DNA of 20,679 nucleotides, from NCBI GenBank assembly GCA_964448105.1, contig CAYUVK010000091.1:1-20679 (forward strand), read 5' to 3'. The position numbers and the translations under genes are program-made. Numbering within the stretch: the stretch's first letter is position 1; each line of letters opens with the position of its first letter. The DNA comes from CAVQBP01 sp964448105 (lineage in GTDB: Bacteria; Bacteroidota; Ignavibacteria; Ignavibacteriales; Ignavibacteriaceae). Below the pieces are notes generated by a model. It had not been told where the DNA came from. It searched no databases and saw only the letters and a program-made list of their open reading frames with translations. Of the stretch, positions 16,311 through 20,679 are shown piece after piece.

Positions 16311-17242
16311 TCCTTCGAAAGGTCTTCACATAATTCCTTAAGTTCATCCATCATATACCTTTGTAATTCCAAATGCTCTTTGCTTAATTTTTGGTATTTA
16401 AATTTTGCAACATTCAATAAATTTAATGATTGAACAATATAGCTAAGATAAATATCGTTAAATTTTTCTGAATTACTTTTTAATTTTTTTAATTTAGAAA
16501 TATGCTTTTTAATTGTTGTAATATCCCCTCTTTCAATTGGTCCAGATAATGCTTTCGAATTTCCAAGTTTATCAATATTATTTAAAGTAGATTTAATAAT
16601 CGGAGACAAAAAATCAAAGTTGTTATAATTTTTGTTAATTTTTTTAATATCAAAAACCTTTTCTGAATTAAAGATATTTCCTACTAAGAAATTTGAAGCA
16701 AATACACCAGCGAGATGGTACTTTGCTTTATCTACTGATTTTAATTTGAATGGTTTTAATCTTAAGTCTGCAGCTAATTTAAATAGGTAACTCTCAGCAT
16801 ATTCACTATTCGATTCAACTGCAGCGTAACAATTTTTAATATTTACAATTCTTTTTGACGGGAAAGTCTGCATTATATGAAATGAAGCTGCGAGTGCTCC
16901 TTTTTCTTTCAATGAATTTAATTTGGAAATATCTTCTGCCCCGGAAAGATGAATAAATAATGAATCTTGAAAATTTAAATTTTGATTAGCTAATTTATCT
17001 GCGGTAACTTTTATTTGATTATCCGTAACAGAAAGAAAGAAAACTTTTATCTGTGAATTTAATTCAGTTAAATTATTAGAATAATCTTTTACGGAAAATT
17101 TTTCGGCAAGACGTTTAGCAGAATTAAGATTTTCACTTATAATTGTTTTAATATTATAACCAGAATTTATAAGGCCATAAACCAGAGAAAAGGCTATTTT
17201 TCCAGCACCAATTACAGCTATTTTCGATTGTTTTGATACCAT
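16286..17242 (-). CDS. Rossmann-like / DUF2520 NAD(P)-binding oxidoreductase
   Basis: 318 residues. An N-terminal Rossmann domain with the dinucleotide motif IAVIGAGKIAFSL (8-20) resembles the ProC/6-phosphogluconate-dehydrogenase type, followed by FFLSVTDNQI and a HLSGA segment. The C-terminal half is DUF2520: SFHIMQTFPSK, then KYHLAGVFASNFLVG and GPIERGDITTIKKHI. The substrate of DUF2520 proteins is not established to my knowledge. The C-terminal 50 residues are Lys/Leu-rich helix. The ATG is 3 bp after the MEMO-like stop, so it is the last gene of the Amr operon. Its end overlaps the PiT gene by 25 bp. Confidence 0.82.
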   Translation of the reverse strand: MVSKQSKIAVIGAGKIAFSLVYGLINSGYNIKTIISENLNSAKRLAEKFSVKDYSNNLTELNSQIKVFFLSVTDNQIKVTADKLANQNLNFQDSLFIHLSGAEDISKLNSLKEKGALAASFHIMQTFPSKRIVNIKNCYAAVESNSEYAESYLFKLAADLRLKPFKLKSVDKAKYHLAGVFASNFLVGNIFNSEKVFDIKKINKNYNNFDFLSPIIKSTLNNIDKLGNSKALSGPIERGDITTIKKHISKLKKLKSNSEKFNDIYLSYIVQSLNLLNVAKFKYQKLSKEHLELQRYMMDELKELCEDLSKDYTTELKI

Positions 17243-17245
17243 TCT

Positions 17246-18061
17246 TTAATAAACTGCAGCAGAGAGATAACCAACTACTCCACTGTAATCACCTGTTGTA
17301 TCCCCTGAGTTGCTACGATTTAGTACAATAGCATTTTTTTTATTCATTAAAGAAGCGGCTTTCATCATTGCAACAATAGGTCCGCCGCCGCAAGCTTCAC
17401 AATTTTTAATTTCTAAGTCATTTTGAAGTTTTTCATAATTAAATTTATTAATATCTTCTTCAATAACAGAATCTAATTCATCTGCTTCGTTCTTTGAATA
17501 ATAGTGAGATAAATCAGAACTGGCAACAATTAAAGTTTTATCATCAGCGGCTTCTGAAATTTTAATTGCAAGTTCATCAATAAACATCTTCCCCTGATCT
17601 CCCATAACAATCGGGACAATTTTAAATTCATTAATCATTTTTTGAAGAAATGGAACCTGCACTTCAATAGCATGTTCATCTTTATGTCCTTCAATCCCTT
17701 TATAGATAATTCGATTCTCATCAACTAATTTGTCTCTTAATTCCCTGTCTATTTCAACAACTCCAAGTGGTGTTTTATATCCATCACCTTCATAAATACA
17801 GATACCGGGAAAGTATTCTCTATGACTTGGTGAAATAATTATTATTTTGCTAATATCTTTCCCTCTTAAAAGATTATATGCATAAGCAGCTGTTCTCCCA
17901 GAATATATATATCCTGCGTGCGGTGAAACAATGCCGGTTATGCTCAGCACATTTATTTCAGGTTTAGAAATTGATAGCAATGTATCGATTTCAGCAGAAA
18001 GTTTTCCAGGGTCTGAAGGATAAAAATACCCTGCAACAATAGCTGCTCTTATTTTAGCCAT
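17246..18061 (-). CDS. amrB: MEMO1-like protein (AmmeMemoRadiSam system protein B)
   Basis: 271 residues, full length for the MEMO family. Metal-site residues known from human MEMO1 (His49, His81, His192, Cys244) appear to have counterparts: His48 in SPHAGYIYSG, His80 in ISPSHREYFPG, His186 in SSDLSHYYS and Cys224 in CEACGGGPIVAMM. The segment HKDEHAIEVQVPFLQ (126-140) is also a family hallmark. The fold is related to extradiol dioxygenases, but the bacterial reaction is unknown. ATG at 18059-18061 with AGGA upstream. The start lies within the end of the AMMECR1 gene (8 bp overlap), which indicates tight coupling. Confidence 0.94.
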   Translation of the reverse strand: MAKIRAAIVAGYFYPSDPGKLSAEIDTLLSISKPEINVLSITGIVSPHAGYIYSGRTAAYAYNLLRGKDISKIIIISPSHREYFPGICIYEGDGYKTPLGVVEIDRELRDKLVDENRIIYKGIEGHKDEHAIEVQVPFLQKMINEFKIVPIVMGDQGKMFIDELAIKISEAADDKTLIVASSDLSHYYSKNEADELDSVIEEDINKFNYEKLQNDLEIKNCEACGGGPIVAMMKAASLMNKKNAIVLNRSNSGDTTGDYSGVVGYLSAAVY

Positions 18062-18626
18062 TTTCTTTCCTCATGATTTCTTCTTCAGAAAAAACTTGAG
18101 CTTCAAATACTTTTAAATTTAACATTTTAAGTTTCCAAAGCTGTGAAAATAAACCTGCTTTTTCACAAAGTATAGAAAGAAATTCATCTAAACCTAAATT
18201 ATTTTCGGTAGCTACCTGTGGCAGTAAAACAGATTTATTTGGTCCTTCTTCAAGCAATAAACCATGGATACCTAATTTAATATCGTTATAAGTTTCAATA
18301 TGCACAGGAATTGATAAAACAGAAATCTCAATATCTATTTTATCCAATTCATCTGATGTAAGCGGAAGAAATCTCGGATCGCTAAATGCTGACTGCTTAG
18401 CCGCATCACAAACAGTTTCATATAATGGAATTTTCCCGAATATATAACCTATACACCCTCTTAAGCTATTATTGATCCTTAAAGTCACAAAGGCACCGCA
18501 GTTTGGCTTTAAATTCGGGAATTGGGTATAATCTATTGTTGGTGTAAGATCCTCGGTAAAAACAGCTTTAATTGATTCCCTTGCAGCAGATAATAGAATA
18601 ACTTTATCTTGTTCGGTCAGGTCCAT
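18054..18626 (-). CDS. amrA: AMMECR1-like protein (AmmeMemoRadiSam system protein A)
   Basis: 190 residues comprising a single AMMECR1 domain. The hallmark LRGCIGYI lies at 55-62, preceded by CGAFVTLRINN, and followed by VCDAAKQSAFSDPRFLPLT and VLLPQVATENNLGLDEFL. The invariant LRGCIG is intact. In bacteria and archaea this domain occurs with MEMO and a radical SAM protein, sometimes fused; here it is a stand-alone protein overlapping the MEMO gene by 8 bp. The radical SAM partner is not upstream: the preceding gene, 27 bp away, is DUF4905-like. No function has been shown for the bacterial set, as far as I know. Confidence 0.94.
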   Translation of the reverse strand: MDLTEQDKVILLSAARESIKAVFTEDLTPTIDYTQFPNLKPNCGAFVTLRINNSLRGCIGYIFGKIPLYETVCDAAKQSAFSDPRFLPLTSDELDKIDIEISVLSIPVHIETYNDIKLGIHGLLLEEGPNKSVLLPQVATENNLGLDEFLSILCEKAGLFSQLWKLKMLNLKVFEAQVFSEEEIMRKENG

Positions 18627-18653
18627 TTTTTTGAAAAAACATATTCAAAAATA

Positions 18654-19472
18654 TTAAAGTGAATATATAATCAATTTAACTTTTTCTTTAATAAGAAACA
18701 CCATGTTATTTCTTACAAAAAATGATTCAGGTATAAAAAGTTTTGTTTCCATGTCAAGAATCTCTTCTAAAATAATTTTTTTTGAATTAATTTCAATAGC
18801 TCTAAATATATTTCTTAATTTCCCGTTGGAAAGGACTTCGTGAAAATTTATAAAAAGTAAATTTTCATATTCAACAAAATCAATTTTGCCGGTTATAACT
18901 CTTTCGGTTCTAAGTTCATTTATTATATCTATAAATGAATAACTATTAGATAAATCTACCGGTTGGGGAAATAAATATCCTTTAAAATTATTTTTGCTTA
19001 ATTCTTCTTCTCTTAAAATATTTATCTTTTTAGAATCATTTCCGTAAGATTCTATTATATCACCGGTTTTATAATCTAATGATAGAAACTCTCTCCCTTC
19101 AAATTTATTTTTAAAGGCATAAACTTTATCATTTTTAATAAATAAGAAATTATATTCATCCGTCTTCCAGATTATTTCTTTTGAATTTATATCATAAGCA
19201 ATTATACCTGAATGAATAGGCATATCAGGCTTTAAAAATTTATGAAAATAAATTATATCATTATGAATAGTCTCAATCCCCACCCAGAATTTATCTTCGA
19301 TCTGGAAGTTTTTAAAAATAATTTTACCTTTACTAATATCAAGACAGTTAAAGAATGCTTCTTTGGTATTTGTATCTCGCTCTTCAACTACTAATTTGTT
19401 TGTATCTGTAGGAATTAATCGCCATATCTGTCTATCATTTGTAAAGCTGAATTTCTTTTTAATTTTGTTCAC
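18654..19472 (-). CDS. DUF4905-like protein, probably beta-rich
   Basis: 272 residues with no signal peptide or membrane helix. GTG start (19470-19472), chosen because an in-frame TGA stands 6 bp upstream. The protein is rich in alternating hydrophobic strands with repeat-like units (AYDINSKEIIWKT, then SLDYKTGDIIESYG), suggesting a propeller-like fold of the PQQ/WD type. The opening DRQIWRLIPTDTNKLVVEERD, the FWVGIETIHND segment and HKFLKPDMPIHSGIIAYD agree with my memory of DUF4905, a family of Bacteroidota. I did not see catalytic residues. It precedes amrA by 27 bp in the same direction, so it is probably the first gene of the Amr operon. A search against Pfam would settle the family. Confidence 0.62.
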   Translation of the reverse strand: MNKIKKKFSFTNDRQIWRLIPTDTNKLVVEERDTNTKEAFFNCLDISKGKIIFKNFQIEDKFWVGIETIHNDIIYFHKFLKPDMPIHSGIIAYDINSKEIIWKTDEYNFLFIKNDKVYAFKNKFEGREFLSLDYKTGDIIESYGNDSKKINILREEELSKNNFKGYLFPQPVDLSNSYSFIDIINELRTERVITGKIDFVEYENLLFINFHEVLSNGKLRNIFRAIEINSKKIILEEILDMETKLFIPESFFVRNNMVFLIKEKVKLIIYSL

Positions 19473-19518
19473 AACCCATCAGATAGTCTAATTTAAAGTT
19501 TAATACTATTAATATTAG

Positions 19519-19526
19519 CAAATGTA
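19519..19526 (-). promoter_or_regulatory. Possible Bacteroidota-type -7 element (TACATTTG) for the Amr operon
   Basis: The minus strand reads TACATTTG, a match to TAnnTTTG, 46 bp before the GTG of the DUF4905-like gene, which is a normal leader length. A TTTG further upstream is 30 bp away, longer than the usual 19-21 bp, so support is partial. Confidence 0.3.
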
Positions 19527-19529
19527 AAG

Positions 19530-19557
19530 AAAAAAACTAATCAGTTGTAAAACTGAC
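19530..19557 (-). terminator. Likely intrinsic terminator after the T9SS gene
   Basis: Read on the minus strand, a 6-bp stem TCAGTT/AACTGA with loop TTAC (19556-19541) is followed by TTAG and a run of seven T (19536-19530). The stem is short and AT-rich, but stem plus T-run fits an intrinsic terminator, and it separates the T9SS gene from the Amr operon promoter region. Confidence 0.5.
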
Positions 19558-19633
19558 AAATTAAGGGGAAGTGGAATTGAAATATTTAAAATGATTTGGA
19601 TGTGAGGTTTATTTGGATATAGATTTTTTTATT

Positions 19634-19671
19634 ATCAAAGATGACATCTTTAAAAAGATGTCATCTTTGAT
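19634..19671. repeat. Perfect 17-bp hairpin made of two palindromes
   Basis: Left arm 19634-19650 and right arm 19655-19671 are perfectly complementary over 17 bp around a 4-base TAAA centre, starting 6 bp after the stop of the T9SS gene. Each arm contains its own palindrome: AAAGATGACATCTTT (19637-19651) and AAAGATGTCATCTTT (19654-19668), identical except for the central base. No T-run follows on the minus strand (AATAAAAAAATCT instead). It may stabilise the 3' end of the mRNA, assist termination, or bind a dimeric protein twice. Confidence 0.75.
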
Positions 19672-19677
19672 CTGCTA

Positions 19678-20679
19678 TTATTTAAGCAGCATCATTTTTT
19701 GAGTTTTTCTAAAATTATTTTTCCCATCGGTGCTTTTAGCATTTATAGTATAAAAGTATACACCGGATGCAATTTCGCTTGCTTGCCAAATAATGTCATG
19801 TGTCCCGGCCTCTTTTACACCCTGTTCGAATTCTTTGATCCGTTCTCCTAATGCATTATAAATTGTTATATTAACATCACTTGTTAAAGGTATAACATAT
19901 TTAATATCGGTAGTAGGATTGAAGGGATTAGGATAGTTTTGATATAAAACAAAATCCTTTGGAGTTAGATCTACTTTTACTTCTACTAAATTAGAATATG
20001 TTGATGAACCGTCAAAATTAATTTGTTTTAATCGATAACTAATAATACCATTTACAGTTTGGTACTTGAAATCATCAATAAATTTATATACCGCAGGATT
20101 TGTTGATGTACCATTCCCATTAACAAATCCTATATTTTCCCATTCGGATTGACTAGTAATTTTTCTTTCTATTTCAAATCCCTTGTTATTTAATTCGGTT
20201 GCCGTCTCCCACTTCAATTCGACTGTATTTTTATCTATTTCACCATTAAATGAGGATATTTCAACCGGCAAAACTCGAGATAGATATGTAACAGTAAAAT
20301 TCAATTTATAAACATCATTAAGGTCATTTATAGTAAGACTATCTTCGCCGTAATTAAAGATTGTATCAACTATTTCCCCAGTAAAAATATCTTGGACCTT
20401 CAATTTTACTGCAATCGGTAAATTCCAATGTATAGTTACTTTATTTGCAGATCCTTTTTGATACTGAATTTGATATGTATATTCATAATTTTGCAGTTTA
20501 CAACCATATCTGTAATCTTTCAATGAAGATACTTGTGAATTTGGAATATTTAACCATGCAGAGAATACTCCGCTTGGTGGCGTTGGAAATTGTACTTCAC
20601 CAAGAGAAGAATCCAGTCCGTCACATGCAGTAGAATCAATTCCAACAAATAGCGTATCCGAGTCACCTAATCCATCACC
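19678..20679 (-). CDS. T9SS type A sorting domain protein, C-terminal part
   Basis: 333 residues are visible; the frame is open to the window edge (first codons GGT GAT GGA), so the start is missing and the TTG at 20523 is an internal Leu. The visible N-terminal part contains TLFVGIDSTACDGLDSSLGE and PPSGVFSAWLN, a pattern frequent in large secreted Ignavibacteria proteins. A linker with LPVEISSFNGEI and VELKWETATELNNKGFEIER follows. The last 90 residues are a Por-type sorting domain: LYQNYPNPFNPTTDIKYVIP, GERIKEF, EAGTHDIIW, ASGVYFYTI and a final KMMLLK. The protein should cross the outer membrane by the type IX system and be anchored or released. Its active domain, if any, lies outside the window. 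It is monocistronic at its 3' end, with a hairpin right after the stop. Confidence 0.9.
   Translation of the reverse strand, partial: GDGLGDSDTLFVGIDSTACDGLDSSLGEVQFPTPPSGVFSAWLNIPNSQVSSLKDYRYGCKLQNYEYTYQIQYQKGSANKVTIHWNLPIAVKLKVQDIFTGEIVDTIFNYGEDSLTINDLNDVYKLNFTVTYLSRVLPVEISSFNGEIDKNTVELKWETATELNNKGFEIERKITSQSEWENIGFVNGNGTSTNPAVYKFIDDFKYQTVNGIISYRLKQINFDGSSTYSNLVEVKVDLTPKDFVLYQNYPNPFNPTTDIKYVIPLTSDVNITIYNALGERIKEFEQGVKEAGTHDIIWQASEIASGVYFYTINAKSTDGKNNFRKTQKMMLLK

Overview
The window is uniformly AT-rich and gene-dense, with 20 protein-coding genes, of which the first and last run off the ends. No rRNA, tRNA, CRISPR array, transposase or phage gene was seen. The last gene ends in a type IX secretion sorting domain with the motif YQNYPNPFNPTT. 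Together with the RDD/MoxR/DUF58/DUF4129/DUF4350/SpoIIM gene set and a DUF4905-like protein, this points to the Bacteroidota/Chlorobiota/Ignavibacteriota assemblage, most likely an Ignavibacteria-type bacterium. That placement is inferred from protein motifs, not from a marker-gene search.

Layout. (1) 1-208, plus strand: the tail of a Y-family DNA polymerase (DinB-like). (2) 202-6958, minus strand: a tight seven-gene run. In transcription order it is a SpoIIM-like membrane protein, a polytopic membrane protein, a DUF4129 protein, a DUF4350-like protein, a MoxR AAA+ ATPase, a DUF58 protein and an RDD protein. Most junctions overlap. It looks like one operon for a membrane-bound MoxR machine of unknown client. 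(3) 7012-8300, minus: enoyl-CoA hydratase family protein followed by apt. (4) 8496-12654, minus: MFS exporter, tRNA-dihydrouridine synthase and a PolX-family protein, each separated by 100 to 150 bp. (5) 12943-14523, minus: an ATP-dependent DNA ligase. (6) 14695-16310, plus: a DUF47 (PhoU-like) protein and a PiT phosphate transporter, the only complete plus-strand genes. (7) 16286-19472, minus: DUF4905-like, AMMECR1-like (AmrA), MEMO-like (AmrB) and a Rossmann/DUF2520 protein, closely packed. (8) 19678-20679, minus: the C-terminal part of a secreted T9SS protein, followed by a long perfect hairpin and a likely intrinsic terminator.

How the genes work together. The MoxR cluster combines an AAA+ ATPase, its usual DUF58 partner and five membrane-anchored proteins. 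DUF47-PiT is the usual low-affinity phosphate uptake pair. AmrA and AmrB are two thirds of the AmmeMemoRadiSam set, but the radical SAM member is not in the window. DinB, PolX and the ligase are all DNA repair functions but do not share an operon.

Points that repay attention are a PolX protein whose polymerase site has lost one catalytic Asp while its PHP nuclease site is intact, a DNA ligase with KWPG in place of the usual KxDG, the uncharacterised seven-gene MoxR cluster, the Amr pair with a DUF4905 companion, and a double palindrome after the T9SS gene. No stretch longer than 300 bp lacks a gene; the longest gap is 12655-12942.
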